Source: Maricaulis maris_C | GTDB taxonomy: Bacteria > Pseudomonadota > Alphaproteobacteria > Caulobacterales > Maricaulaceae | NCBI RefSeq assembly: GCF_049116555.1 | Contig: NZ_JAGDYT010000001.1 | Span: forward strand, 1 to 64,000 | Direction: 5' to 3' | DNA length: 64,000 nt | Part shown: in pieces, positions 27,056 to 36,771 of the stretch | How the letters are laid out: every line of letters starts with the position of its first letter | Position numbering within the stretch: position 1 is the stretch's first letter | Position numbers and translations under genes: made by a program | The notes under the pieces: generated by a model | What the model was told of the DNA's origin: nothing | Seen by the model: the letters and a program-made list of their open reading frames with translations, nothing else | Database searches by the model: none

Positions 27056-28660
27056 ATGACATTACAGACATCAGGCCATGTGGATGGCTTTGCACGCGAT
27101 CATCTGCCACCGCGGGAGCAATGGCCGGATTTTCGCTTCGAAGCGGCGGAGCTGGACTATCCGGCGCGGCTGAATTGCGGGGCTGAATTGCTGGATGGTG
27201 CCGTGGCAAAGGGTTGGGGCGATCGGGTGGCGGTCTATAGCCGTGACCGGATCCTGACCTATTCCAAATTGCTCGCGGAAGCGAACCGGCTCGCTCACTA
27301 TCTGGTCGACGATATGGGTGTCTTGCCGGGCAATCGAGTCCTGCTGCACGGACCGAACGGGATCGAGCTGATGCTGGCCTGGTATGCGGTCATGAAGGTC
27401 GGCGCTGTTGCTGTGACCACAATGCCCATGCTCCGCGCGCTCGAACTGGGCAAGGTGATCGGCAAGGGCCAGGTCGCCTTTGCGCTCTGTGATCCGGCCC
27501 TTCTTGAACCGGTTCGCGAAGCGGCGGCCGAGCACCCCGTCCTGAACCGGATTGAATGTTGGGGTGCGGGCAGCACGTTGGCGGCCGCGATGGGCGGCAA
27601 ACCGACCAGCTTCACAAATGCGGACACGGCACGGGACGATGTCGCCTTGCTGGCCTTCACCTCGGGCACGACTGGACAACCCAAGGTCTGTGCCCATTTT
27701 CATTCAAGTGTCCTTGCGATGGCCGACACGTTCGGTCGATACACGCTCTCGCCCGAACCGGACGAAATCTATGCCGGCACGCCACCGTTTGCCTTTACCT
27801 TCGGGCTCGGTGCTTTCGTGGTCTTTCCGGCGCGTGCCGGGAACGCCGTGGCGCTGGCCGATCGGCCCGGATTCGAGGCGCTTTGTGAAACCGTGGAGCG
27901 CTTTGGTGTCACCACACTGTTTACGGCGCCCATGGGCTATCGGGCCCTGATGGGGTTGTGGGACGCGTACGACATGGGATCCGTCCGCAAGGCTGTTTCA
28001 GCCGGCGAGACCCTCCCCAAGCCAACTTCCGACGCGATGTTCGACAAGACTGGCATCCGCCTGATCGACGGGATCGGGGCGACGGAGATGATCCATATCT
28101 TCATTGGCGCTTCCGGCGATGCGATCCGTCCGGGGGCGACCGGTTTGCCGGTTCGAGGCTATGAGGCGCGCATCATTGATGAGAACGGACAGGAGCTCGC
28201 CCGCGGCGAGGTCGGACGCCTTGCCGTGCGCGGGCCGACCGGCTGTCTCTATCTTGATGACCCGCGTCAGGCTGACTACGTCGTTGATGGCTGGAACATA
28301 ACCGGTGATCTCTATCGGCGTGATGAGGATGGCTATTTCTGGTATTTCTCGCGCGCTGATGATCTCATTGTCGCGGCCGGCTACAACATCGCCGGGCCGG
28401 AGGTGGAGCAGGCCCTTCTGACCCATGAGGCCGTCGTCGAATGTGCGGTGGTTGGGGCGCCCGACGAGGAGCGCGGCACGATCGTCAAGGCCTTTGTTGT
28501 GCTGACACCGGGGCATGCCCGGGACACCGATATGGTCGAAGCTCTTCAATCCCATGTGAAAGCCGAAATCGCGCCTTACAAATACCCGCGCGCGATCGAG
28601 TTCCTCGACGCCTTGCCCAAAACCCAGACCGGGAAAGTTCAGCGCTACCGCCTGCGATAA
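27056..28660 (+). CDS. Aromatic acid (2-aminobenzoate-type) CoA ligase
   Basis: An ANL superfamily enzyme of 534 residues. AMP-binding P-loop AFTSGTTGQPK; acceptor region IDGIGATEMIHIFIGA; hinge/A8 region YFWYFSRADDLIVAAGYNI; final catalytic Lys in LPKTQTGKVQRYRL. The N-terminus FARDHLPPREQWPDF resembles benzoate- and 2-aminobenzoate-CoA ligases. It would make the starting thioester of the pathway. ATG 27056 has GGGGAGG upstream (GTG at 27053 also possible). A 64-base gap separates it from ridA. Confidence 0.88.
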   Translation: MTLQTSGHVDGFARDHLPPREQWPDFRFEAAELDYPARLNCGAELLDGAVAKGWGDRVAVYSRDRILTYSKLLAEANRLAHYLVDDMGVLPGNRVLLHGPNGIELMLAWYAVMKVGAVAVTTMPMLRALELGKVIGKGQVAFALCDPALLEPVREAAAEHPVLNRIECWGAGSTLAAAMGGKPTSFTNADTARDDVALLAFTSGTTGQPKVCAHFHSSVLAMADTFGRYTLSPEPDEIYAGTPPFAFTFGLGAFVVFPARAGNAVALADRPGFEALCETVERFGVTTLFTAPMGYRALMGLWDAYDMGSVRKAVSAGETLPKPTSDAMFDKTGIRLIDGIGATEMIHIFIGASGDAIRPGATGLPVRGYEARIIDENGQELARGEVGRLAVRGPTGCLYLDDPRQADYVVDGWNITGDLYRRDEDGYFWYFSRADDLIVAAGYNIAGPEVEQALLTHEAVVECAVVGAPDEERGTIVKAFVVLTPGHARDTDMVEALQSHVKAEIAPYKYPRAIEFLDALPKTQTGKVQRYRLR

Positions 28661-28784
28661 GGCTGATACGCGGGTCTTCTGCTGTTGGCGGGCATGGCGC
28701 CTTGCTTGTGGTGGTTTGGAGATACCGGTACAGCTGGCGAGAAGCATCGCTCTGGGGGCGGTGAGCCATATTCGGGAGGTGTCT

Positions 28785-31019
28785 GTGCGCGTCGGTTATG
28801 TTTTGGGTGCATTCGTATGTCTGGCTGGGGGCGCCCTGGCGCAAGAAGTGGATGACCGCACATTCGCCGGAGAGGTGACGGAAGTCGAGCCGCGAGCGGT
28901 CACCGAAATCTCGCTTGAGGCCGGACAGCTCGTCACCTTGTCGACGTCGTCTGCGGACCGTCTCGACACCGTTCTCGAGCTCGTCGGGCCGGATGGGCGT
29001 ACCGTGGCAGAAAATGACGACCGCAGCCCGGGCGACCTGACGTCCCAGATCATCTACGTTGTCGAGGCGAGCGGCGATTACTCCGCAGTCGTGACCGGTT
29101 ATGGCGGCGCAACAGGCGGTTTCGAACTGAGCATCGCCGGCGGGCTTGATTTCGGCCTGACGAGTGAGTCCCGCACCATGGTTGAAGAGCGGGTCACGCT
29201 GGATGCCCGCCGCCGCGAGGTCAGCTATCCGGTCAGCCTTGCGGGCGAGGACATCCTGGTGGTCACCACCTATGCCCTCACAGCCGATCTCGACACGACG
29301 CTGGCCCTGCTGGACGCACGTGGTGAGGTGGTCGCCCAGAATGATGATCGCGGTGATGGCAGTCTGAACTCGCAACTGGTTTTCCAGGCCGAGCAGCCTG
29401 GCGACTATCGCGTGGTTCTCGGCTCCTATGCGGACGCGGGCGAGGGTGATCTGGTTCTGTCCATTGCGACCGACCCGAACGCGGAAGTGCCCTTTGATTT
29501 CGACTCGATCGAGCGTGATGTGTTCGCCGAACAAGCCGGCATGATCGCCGGTCGCGACACCGAATTCGATTATCCGCTTGAGCTTGAAGCCGGTCAGACC
29601 GTCATGGTGCTGGCGGAGGCGCTCAGCGGCGATCTCGATACCGTGCTGCGCCTTGTCGGCGAAGACGGATTCCCGGTTGCGCTCAATGATGATCGCGGCG
29701 ATGGCTCGCTCAATTCCGCGATCGCCTTCACGGCGCCGGAAGATGCCAGCTATACGCTTGAGCTCCGACGCTATCGCAGTGGCGAGAGCAGCGGCGACTA
29801 TCGCCTCGAACTGTCCTTTGTGGACGCCACCGTCGTCGACACATTGCAGGACCTGCTGGAAAACAGGGTCGCCCTGAGCGGTCCGGAACTGGTCATCGAA
29901 ACCGAAGATTTCCGGGTTCACTATACGCTCGAAGGGGTCGATGCGTCCTCCACGGAATACGCCGAATCCGTAGGGGTCACGCTACAGTCCATGCTGGATG
30001 AGCAGGTCTCGCGCATTGGTTGGGCCGAACCGGTCCGCGATGATGACGGGCGCTATACAGCCTTCGTCGCCGATGCGGATGGCTCCATGGGTGTGACCTA
30101 TCCGGTCCAGATTGTTTTCGACAATGTGCATACGGGTGATGTTCGCGAGACCTCCGCGGCACGGACCGTCTTTGTGGTCGACAATGACTTTGTCGGCATG
30201 GGCAAGACGGCGTCGGTTCACAGCCTGATGCGGGCCACGGCGACGCACGAATTCAACCACGTCATCCAGTTCGGCTATGACTCCGAAGAGGGTCTGGACT
30301 GGCTCTATGAGGCGACGGCCTCCTGGACCGAGACCACCACAGTCGGCAGCGACCAGGACGCGACGGACTATGTCGCGACCGATTATGCCGCGCCGGAAGT
30401 CTGTTGGACGACGAGCGAGAGCGGGTTTGACTACGCCCAATGGACACTGTTGCAGTCGATTGCCGACAGTTATGGCGAGGGGCTCATCGTCGAGATGTGG
30501 GAAAACAGCGTCACGCTGGATGGTTTCGACACCATGTCGGCTTCACTTGAGCGGGTCGGGACAACCATTCCGGACGTGATCCAGCGTTGGCGGGCCCAGA
30601 ATTACGCCATGGCATATGATCTCGCGCCGATGTTCACCGATACGGTGTACATCCAGCACAGCATGGATAGTGAGCGTGGCTGGATGTCCAAAGGCGGGCT
30701 GGAACAGCTCGGAGCGAACTATATCGCGCTCGAAATGGACGGACGTTTTGGGTTCGAGTTGAGCGGTGATGACGGGCTTGAGCTGGTCGCACTGGGGCAT
30801 CGTGATGGTGTGGTCGATGTCACCCCGCTGGGGCGTGGCGGTACGGTCGATACGACCGGCTATGACCATTCCGCCCTGATGGTTTTCCGCCGTACCATGC
30901 CGGAAGCGCCGGGTGTGTGTTCGGGTACGGGCTATTCGCTCGATGTGACGTCGTCCACCTCAACCCCGCCGCAACCCGCTTATCAGTTCGATGCGCCGCA
31001 TTTCTCGGCGCCGGGCTAG
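28785..31019 (+). CDS. Secreted metallopeptidase-like protein with PPC-type repeats
   Basis: GTG 28785 follows GGGAGG and gives a signal peptide cut after ALA in GGALAQEV. Three beta domains of about 110 residues each carry the repeated NDDR-x-x-G-LNSQ/A motif typical of pre-peptidase C-terminal (PPC-like) domains. A peptidase-like domain follows with ATHEFNHVIQFGYD, a HExxH zinc motif at residues 488-492, and a downstream WLYEATASW whose Glu would be the third ligand. Such proteins are secreted gluzincin-type peptidases; catalysis is inferred from the motif. It ends one base before the convergent mobA stop. Confidence 0.78.
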   Translation: MRVGYVLGAFVCLAGGALAQEVDDRTFAGEVTEVEPRAVTEISLEAGQLVTLSTSSADRLDTVLELVGPDGRTVAENDDRSPGDLTSQIIYVVEASGDYSAVVTGYGGATGGFELSIAGGLDFGLTSESRTMVEERVTLDARRREVSYPVSLAGEDILVVTTYALTADLDTTLALLDARGEVVAQNDDRGDGSLNSQLVFQAEQPGDYRVVLGSYADAGEGDLVLSIATDPNAEVPFDFDSIERDVFAEQAGMIAGRDTEFDYPLELEAGQTVMVLAEALSGDLDTVLRLVGEDGFPVALNDDRGDGSLNSAIAFTAPEDASYTLELRRYRSGESSGDYRLELSFVDATVVDTLQDLLENRVALSGPELVIETEDFRVHYTLEGVDASSTEYAESVGVTLQSMLDEQVSRIGWAEPVRDDDGRYTAFVADADGSMGVTYPVQIVFDNVHTGDVRETSAARTVFVVDNDFVGMGKTASVHSLMRATATHEFNHVIQFGYDSEEGLDWLYEATASWTETTTVGSDQDATDYVATDYAAPEVCWTTSESGFDYAQWTLLQSIADSYGEGLIVEMWENSVTLDGFDTMSASLERVGTTIPDVIQRWRAQNYAMAYDLAPMFTDTVYIQHSMDSERGWMSKGGLEQLGANYIALEMDGRFGFELSGDDGLELVALGHRDGVVDVTPLGRGGTVDTTGYDHSALMVFRRTMPEAPGVCSGTGYSLDVTSSTSTPPQPAYQFDAPHFSAPG

Positions 31020-31020
31020 A

Positions 31021-31584
31021 TCAGCCCACATCCGCTTCAGCCGCGGCCAGGTCTTCGGCTGAATTGATATTGAGAAATGCGCCCGGACCGTCGAATGCGA
31101 CGGTTCGGGCGTTGGCGTTCCGGGCCAATTGAATGAGGGCCAGACCGGCGCCGGCCGGGCTGTGCGTCAGCTGGGCCGCGACGTCGGCCGGTCTCCAGGC
31201 CGAGAAGGCCGGTTGCAGTCGCCCGCCTGCATGCGCGATGGCTGGTAGCGGTCCGGCACACAGGCGTTCGACCAGATCCGGAGCAAGAAATGGCGCGTCT
31301 ACCGGGACGGTAATCAGAACACAATCCGGGACCTCGGCCAGGTGCTTCGCGGCGGCATGAAGGCCTGCGGCAGGCCCGGCGGGGCCGTCAGTCCTGTCGG
31401 CCAGAACCGTCAGACCGCTTCCATAATCCGAGCGACCGGATATCAGGACCTGGTCGACCTGCGGTGTCAGGCGCTCCAGGACATGCTGGATGAGGGGCCG
31501 ACCGTTCAGGACCGCTGACGCCTTGTCGATGCCGCCCATGCGTCGGGCCTGACCGCCCGCGAGGATGAGGCCGGTGCGCCTCAT
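31021..31584 (-). CDS. mobA: Molybdenum cofactor guanylyltransferase MobA
   Basis: 187 residues with the nucleotidyltransferase start GLILAGGQARRMGGIDKA and a metal-binding LITVPVDAPFL. MobA joins GMP to molybdopterin, giving the bis-MGD cofactor of formate dehydrogenase, encoded just upstream. It overlaps fdhD by four bases, so it is the last gene of the formate dehydrogenase operon. Confidence 0.92.
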   Translation of the reverse strand: MRRTGLILAGGQARRMGGIDKASAVLNGRPLIQHVLERLTPQVDQVLISGRSDYGSGLTVLADRTDGPAGPAAGLHAAAKHLAEVPDCVLITVPVDAPFLAPDLVERLCAGPLPAIAHAGGRLQPAFSAWRPADVAAQLTHSPAGAGLALIQLARNANARTVAFDGPGAFLNINSAEDLAAAEADVG

Positions 31585-32396
31585 GGGACCCGGACGAAGT
31601 GTCCGCCGCTTCGCGCATACAGCGCGATGCGGGCTTCCCGGGCTTTGCGTATGGCAAAGGCGGTGGGCGCGGACAGGGTCGCAATCGCCGGCAGTCCGGC
31701 GCGCGCGGCCTTCTCCACCAATTCATAGGAACAGCGGCTGGACATGACCACGAAGCCGTCGGCCGTGTCCCGTCCGTCACGGACCAATGCACCGACCAAT
31801 TTGTCGAGGGCGTTGTGACGACCGACATCCTCGCGGGCGGCCAGCACCTCTCCCTTGGAATTCGCCCAAGCGGCGGCATGAACCGAGCGGGTCCGGGCGT
31901 TGAGGGGCTGCCAGTCAGGCAGGGCGGCCATGGCGACGGCCAGCGCTTCCGGGCTGAGCTCGACCGCTTGGTCAGCGATCGGCGGCAATGGTCTGGTCAG
32001 GCTCTCAGTGTTGTCCAGCCCACACAGGCCGCATCCGGCCCGGCCCGGCAAGGTGCGGCGGCGCTGTATGAGGTCAAAGCGTTCCAGTCGGTCTGCATTG
32101 AGCGAGATGTGCAGGTCAATTCCGACCTCTCGATGCACGATCTCGATGGCCTCGATTTCGCCGGGATGGCGGATGATCTCCTCCGCGAGCGAGAACCCGA
32201 TAGCGAAATCGGCAAGATTATCAGGCGTGGCGAGCATGACGGCGTGATTGCGCCGGTTGTAGACGAAGGCCACCGGAACTTCCTCGGGCACAGCCCATTC
32301 GGCGCCATCGGCCAGGACGATGTCGGTTGCCGCGGCTGCGGCGGCGCCCTGTTCGGTGATCACAGGCCCGCTATTCGGCCGGTTCGACACGATCAT
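31581..32396 (-). CDS. fdhD: Formate dehydrogenase accessory sulfurtransferase FdhD
   Basis: FdhD passes sulfur to the molybdenum centre before insertion into the formate dehydrogenase. The CxxC is present in GCGLCGLDN, and the fold is shown by EDVGRHNALDKLVGAL and SSRCSYELVEKAARAG. I chose the ATG at 32396, which has GGAG upstream and a 26-base overlap with fdsA; an in-frame ATG at 32435 is possible. About 271 residues. Confidence 0.92.
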   Translation of the reverse strand: MIVSNRPNSGPVITEQGAAAAAATDIVLADGAEWAVPEEVPVAFVYNRRNHAVMLATPDNLADFAIGFSLAEEIIRHPGEIEAIEIVHREVGIDLHISLNADRLERFDLIQRRRTLPGRAGCGLCGLDNTESLTRPLPPIADQAVELSPEALAVAMAALPDWQPLNARTRSVHAAAWANSKGEVLAAREDVGRHNALDKLVGALVRDGRDTADGFVVMSSRCSYELVEKAARAGLPAIATLSAPTAFAIRKAREARIALYARSGGHFVRVP

Positions 32397-35226
32397 CTCG
32401 CTGGATTCTCCGGCTCGGCGCCGTCTGTTCGGCATGGGCTTCCTGCCACGCCGAGCGATGATTGGCCGGGCTCACTTCGACGGCCGTCACCTTGTATTCC
32501 GGGCAGCTGGTCGCCCAGTCGGCATTCTCGGTCGTGATCACATTGGCGCCCGTCTCCGGGTGATGGAAGGTCGTGTAGACAACGCCCGGCGCCATGCGTT
32601 CGGAGATTCGGGCACGCAATGTGATCTCGCCCTTGCGGGAGCGGACAGACACCCATTGTGCGTTCTGGATGCCGCGTGTCTCCGCATCGCTGGGGTGCAA
32701 TTCCAGCACATCCTCGTCATGCCAGCGCGAATTCTCCGTGCGGCGCGACTGGGCGCCGACATTGTACTGGCTGAGAATGCGGCCCGTGGTCAGGATAAGC
32801 GGGAATTTGCGATTGGCGCGTTCGGTCGTCGGGACAAATTCGGTGACCACGAAATTCCCCTTGCCGCGCACAAATCCGTCGACATGCATGATCGGCGTGC
32901 CCTGTGGCGCGTCCTCATTGCACGGCCATTGCACGCTGCCCTCGCGATCCAGGCGGGCGTGGGACACGTCGGCAAATGTCGGGGTCAGGGCAGCGATCTC
33001 GTCCATGATCTCCGCGCTTGTGGCAAAGGACTTCACCGCATAGCCCATCGCTTCGGTCAGCGCCTGCGTCACGGCCCACTCATCCATGCCGGTCTTGTTG
33101 CGGACCGCCGGGCGAACCCGATTGATGCGGCGTTCGGCATTGATGAAACAACCATCCTTCTCGAGGAAGGACGTGCCGGGCAGAAAGACATGGGCGAAGC
33201 GGGCCGTCTCATTCAGGAAGAGGTCCTGGACAACGAGAATATCGAGCGCTGTCAGCGCCGCTTCGACATGCTGGGTATTTGGATCGGACTGGGCAATGTC
33301 CTCGCCCTGGACATAGAGTCCACGGAAATTTCCAGCGCAGGCTTCGTCGAACATATTGGGAATGCGCAGGCCGGGCTCTGCGTCTTGCTTGTGTGCCCAG
33401 GCGGCTTCGAAAATGGCGCGTGTGGCGTCATCGCTGACATGGCGATAGCCGGGAAACTCGTGCGGGAAGGAGCCCATATCGCAGGATCCCTGGACGTTGT
33501 TCTGGCCGCGCAACGGGTTCACGCCGACCCCGCGTCGCCCGATATTGCCGGTGGCCATGGCGAGGTTGGCCATGCCCATGACCATGGTCGAGCCCTGGCT
33601 GTGCTCTGTGACACCGAGTCCGTAATAGATCGCCGCCGCGCCACCCTTGGCATACAGGCGTGCGGCAGCCCGGATATCATCGGCCGGGACGCCGGTGATT
33701 GACGCCGCACTTTCCGGTGAATTGGTCTTGTCCTTGATGAAGGCGAGCCAATCATCGAACGAATCGACTTCGCAGCGTTCAGCAATAAAGCGATCGTCCA
33801 GCAGGCCTTCCATGGCCGCGACATGGGCAAAGGCGTTGACCAGGGCGACATTGGTGCCGGGCTGAAGCGCCAGATGATGCGCCGCCGCGACATGGGGCGT
33901 GCGCACCAGGTCGATGGCGCGTGGATCGGCCACGATGAGTTTGGCTCCAGCACGCAGCCGACGCTTCATTTGCGAGGCGAAAACCGGGTGGGCGTCGGTC
34001 GGATTGGCGCCGATAAGCAGGATCACATCGGCGTCTTCGACGCTGTCGAAATCCTGGGTGCCAGCTGAGGTTCCGTAAGTCTGTTTCAAGCCGTAGCCGG
34101 TGGGTGAATGGCAGACCCGGGCACAGGTATCGATATTATTGTTGGAGAAGGCGGTTCGGACCATTTTCTGGACCAGCCAGACTTCCTCGATCGTGCAGCG
34201 TGAGGACGAGATGGCCCCGATCGACTTGCGGCCGTGTTCGGCCTGAACCGCCTTGAACCGATCTGCGGCAAAGCCGATTGCCTCATCCCAGCCGACTTCG
34301 CGCCAGGGCTGATCGAGCGAGTCGCGGATCATCGGCTTGGTGATGCGGTCGGCATGGGAGGCATAACCCCAGGCGAAGCGGCCCTTGACGCAGGAATGGC
34401 CATGATTGGCCTTGCCGTCCTTGTCCGGCACCATGCGGATGACCTGGTCTCCTTTCAGCTCGGCCTTGAAAGAGCAGCCGACGCCGCAATAGGCGCAGGT
34501 CGTCTTCACGGACCGATCCGGCACGCCATGTTCGACAACGGCTTTCTCTTGCAGCGTGGCCGTGGGGCAGGCCTGGACGCAGGCCCCGCAGGAGACGCAT
34601 TCAGAGTTGAAAAAATCAGGTCCGCCAACCGCGATATGCGAGTCGAAACCCCGGCCCTCAACCGTCAGGGCGAGGGTTCCCTGAACTTCGTCACACGCAC
34701 GCACGCAACGCGAACAGACAATGCATTTGGACGGTTCGAAGTCGAAATAGGGGTTGGAGATGTCCTTGGCCTGCCCGCCATGATTCTCACCGGCAAACCC
34801 GTAGCGGACATCGCGCAGGCCGACCGCGCCCGCCATGTCCTGAAGCTCGCAATCGCCATTGTCGGAACAGGTCAGACAGTCAAGCGGGTGGTCGGATATG
34901 TAGAGCTCCATCACCCCGCGACGCAGGCGGGCGAGGCGGTCGGTTTGAGTGGCCACTTTCATGCCCGCCTCCACCGGGGTGGTGCAGGAGGCGGGCGTGC
35001 CGCGCTTGCCCTCGATCTCGACCAGACAGAGTCGGCAGGACCCGTAGGCATTCAGGGAGTCGGTCGCGCAGAGTTTGGGGATTTGCGTGCCCAGTGACAT
35101 CGCGGCCCGCATGATACTCGTGCCTTCGGGAGCCGTGGTCTCGAAACCGTCGATTTCGAGCGTGACGGTTGTCTCGCTCCCGCGCGGCGCCGGGGTTCCG
35201 AAATCGATCTCCTTGTCCAGGGGCAT
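32371..35226 (-). CDS. fdsA: NAD-dependent formate dehydrogenase, catalytic alpha subunit
   Basis: 951 residues. In order: a ferredoxin-like [2Fe-2S] domain (SCRLCLVEIEGK), a His-ligated [4Fe-4S] motif HPLDCLTCSDNGDC, two [4Fe-4S] motifs (CIVCSRCVRAC and CVSCGACVQACP), the molybdopterin-domain cluster CAYCGVGC, and a bis-MGD oxidoreductase body. The active site is RVCHSPTGYGL with Cys372, so this is a cysteine rather than a selenocysteine enzyme. It oxidises formate to CO2 and passes electrons to NAD through the beta and gamma subunits encoded next to it. It is cytoplasmic. Confidence 0.95.
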   Translation of the reverse strand: MPLDKEIDFGTPAPRGSETTVTLEIDGFETTAPEGTSIMRAAMSLGTQIPKLCATDSLNAYGSCRLCLVEIEGKRGTPASCTTPVEAGMKVATQTDRLARLRRGVMELYISDHPLDCLTCSDNGDCELQDMAGAVGLRDVRYGFAGENHGGQAKDISNPYFDFEPSKCIVCSRCVRACDEVQGTLALTVEGRGFDSHIAVGGPDFFNSECVSCGACVQACPTATLQEKAVVEHGVPDRSVKTTCAYCGVGCSFKAELKGDQVIRMVPDKDGKANHGHSCVKGRFAWGYASHADRITKPMIRDSLDQPWREVGWDEAIGFAADRFKAVQAEHGRKSIGAISSSRCTIEEVWLVQKMVRTAFSNNNIDTCARVCHSPTGYGLKQTYGTSAGTQDFDSVEDADVILLIGANPTDAHPVFASQMKRRLRAGAKLIVADPRAIDLVRTPHVAAAHHLALQPGTNVALVNAFAHVAAMEGLLDDRFIAERCEVDSFDDWLAFIKDKTNSPESAASITGVPADDIRAAARLYAKGGAAAIYYGLGVTEHSQGSTMVMGMANLAMATGNIGRRGVGVNPLRGQNNVQGSCDMGSFPHEFPGYRHVSDDATRAIFEAAWAHKQDAEPGLRIPNMFDEACAGNFRGLYVQGEDIAQSDPNTQHVEAALTALDILVVQDLFLNETARFAHVFLPGTSFLEKDGCFINAERRINRVRPAVRNKTGMDEWAVTQALTEAMGYAVKSFATSAEIMDEIAALTPTFADVSHARLDREGSVQWPCNEDAPQGTPIMHVDGFVRGKGNFVVTEFVPTTERANRKFPLILTTGRILSQYNVGAQSRRTENSRWHDEDVLELHPSDAETRGIQNAQWVSVRSRKGEITLRARISERMAPGVVYTTFHHPETGANVITTENADWATSCPEYKVTAVEVSPANHRSAWQEAHAEQTAPSRRIQRDDRVEPAE

Positions 35227-35235
35227 GGCGGGGTC

Positions 35236-36771
35236 CTACTCGGCGGCCAGACGGGTGAAGTCTTCGGGAAAGCGCTCTATCGCACTGCGCACAGGCATGG
35301 GCGTCAGGCCGCCCATCGCGCACAGCGAGCCGTCAGTCATCAGCTCACACAAATCCTGCAGGAGATCGAGATTGGCCTCGATCTCATCGCCGGCGATAAT
35401 CCTGTCCAGCGTCTCGCGGCCGCGCGTGGCACCGACCCGGCAAGGCGTACACTTTCCGCAGGACTCGATGGCGCAGAACTCCATCGCAAACCGGGCCTGG
35501 CGCGCCATGTCGACGCGGTCGTTGAACACGACGATGCCGCCATGTCCCAGCATGCCGCCAATCTCCGCCAGGGCTTCGTAATCCATGGCGACGTCGAGAT
35601 CGGCTTCGCGCAGATAAGCCCCGAGCGGGCCGCCCACCTGGACGGCGCGCAACGGACGGCCGGACCGGGTGCCGCCCCCAAAGTCCTCAATGAGGCTGCG
35701 CAGGGAGACACCGAAAGCGAGTTCGATGAGCGCCCCCCTCGCGATATCACCAGCCAGTTGAAAGGCCTGCGTTCCGCGTGATCGACCCGTGCCGAAATCG
35801 CGATAGGCCTCGCCACCATGCGCGAGAACCCAGGGCACGCTGCCCAGCGTGAGGACATTGTTGACGATGGTCGGTTGGCCGAACAGGCCGGAAATCGCCG
35901 GGATGGGGGGTTTGGCTCGAACCTCTCCGCGCTTGCCCTCGAGGCTGTTGAGCATTGAGGACTCTTCGCCGCAGATATAGGCACCGGCGCCGGTGCGGAC
36001 TTCGATGTCGACATCGGCGCCATCGACCAGGTCCCGAAAGTGGCCGGCCTCGCGCCACAGTGTGATCGCTTGTTTGAGCGTGCGGATGGCGTCGGGGTAT
36101 TCCGAGCGCAGATAGACCAGACCGTGGCAGGCACCAATCGCACGCGCCGCGATGCACATGCCTTCGATCAGGGTGAAGGGATCACCCTCCATGAGCAAAC
36201 GGTCTGCATAGGTGCCGCTATCGCCCTCATCGGCATTGCAGCACAGATATTTGCGCTCGCCCGACGATTTGCGCGCGGTTTCCCATTTGATCCCGGCGGG
36301 GAAGCCGGCCCCGCCGCGGCCGCGCAGGCCCGATGTCCGGACCTGTTCGATGATGGCATCCGGTGAAAGCCCGCGGGCGGTTTCCAGCCCACTCAGCCCG
36401 CCACCCTTCGCATAGGCCTCGAGGTCCAACGGGTCGGCCAGTCCGCAGCGCACAAAAATCAGCCTCTGCTGCCGGGCGAGTTGCGGGATGTCCTCGACCG
36501 GACCAAGGGCCAGCTTGTGGCCGGTGTCAGGAAAACCGATGTTCACCAGGTCGGCGACATCGTCCGGTGTGACCGGACCGAAGCCCAGGCGCACGCCATC
36601 GCGTTCGATCTCGACCAATGGCTCAAGCCAGAACAGGCCCCGTGAACCATTGCGCACGATCTCGCAATTGTCGGGCAGGGCCGCCGCAAAAGCGTCCGCA
36701 ACCGCGTCTGCGCCGACCGAGCGGGCGGCCGAGTCGCCCGGAATATAGATGCGGTCGGGCAATCCGATCAT
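35236..36771 (-). CDS. fdsB: Formate dehydrogenase beta subunit (NuoF-like, NADH/FMN)
   Basis: 511 residues. A thioredoxin-like N-terminal part is fused to a NuoF-like domain with the glycine-rich FMN/NADH motif LRGRGGAGFPAGIKWE and ICGEESSMLNSLEG. The C-terminal [4Fe-4S] motif is ESCGKCTPCRVG. It transfers electrons between the alpha subunit and NAD. The start overlaps fdsG by four bases and the end is nine bases before fdsA. Confidence 0.95.
   Translation of the reverse strand: MIGLPDRIYIPGDSAARSVGADAVADAFAAALPDNCEIVRNGSRGLFWLEPLVEIERDGVRLGFGPVTPDDVADLVNIGFPDTGHKLALGPVEDIPQLARQQRLIFVRCGLADPLDLEAYAKGGGLSGLETARGLSPDAIIEQVRTSGLRGRGGAGFPAGIKWETARKSSGERKYLCCNADEGDSGTYADRLLMEGDPFTLIEGMCIAARAIGACHGLVYLRSEYPDAIRTLKQAITLWREAGHFRDLVDGADVDIEVRTGAGAYICGEESSMLNSLEGKRGEVRAKPPIPAISGLFGQPTIVNNVLTLGSVPWVLAHGGEAYRDFGTGRSRGTQAFQLAGDIARGALIELAFGVSLRSLIEDFGGGTRSGRPLRAVQVGGPLGAYLREADLDVAMDYEALAEIGGMLGHGGIVVFNDRVDMARQARFAMEFCAIESCGKCTPCRVGATRGRETLDRIIAGDEIEANLDLLQDLCELMTDGSLCAMGGLTPMPVRSAIERFPEDFTRLAAE

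Noticed and set aside
28485..29921. Minus-strand ORF of 478 codons across ligase and peptidase genes
   Set aside because: It crosses two real genes and lacks recognisable motifs or an SD.
32371..35226. Selenocysteine formate dehydrogenase
   Set aside because: The active-site codon is TGC (Cys372), with no in-frame TGA.
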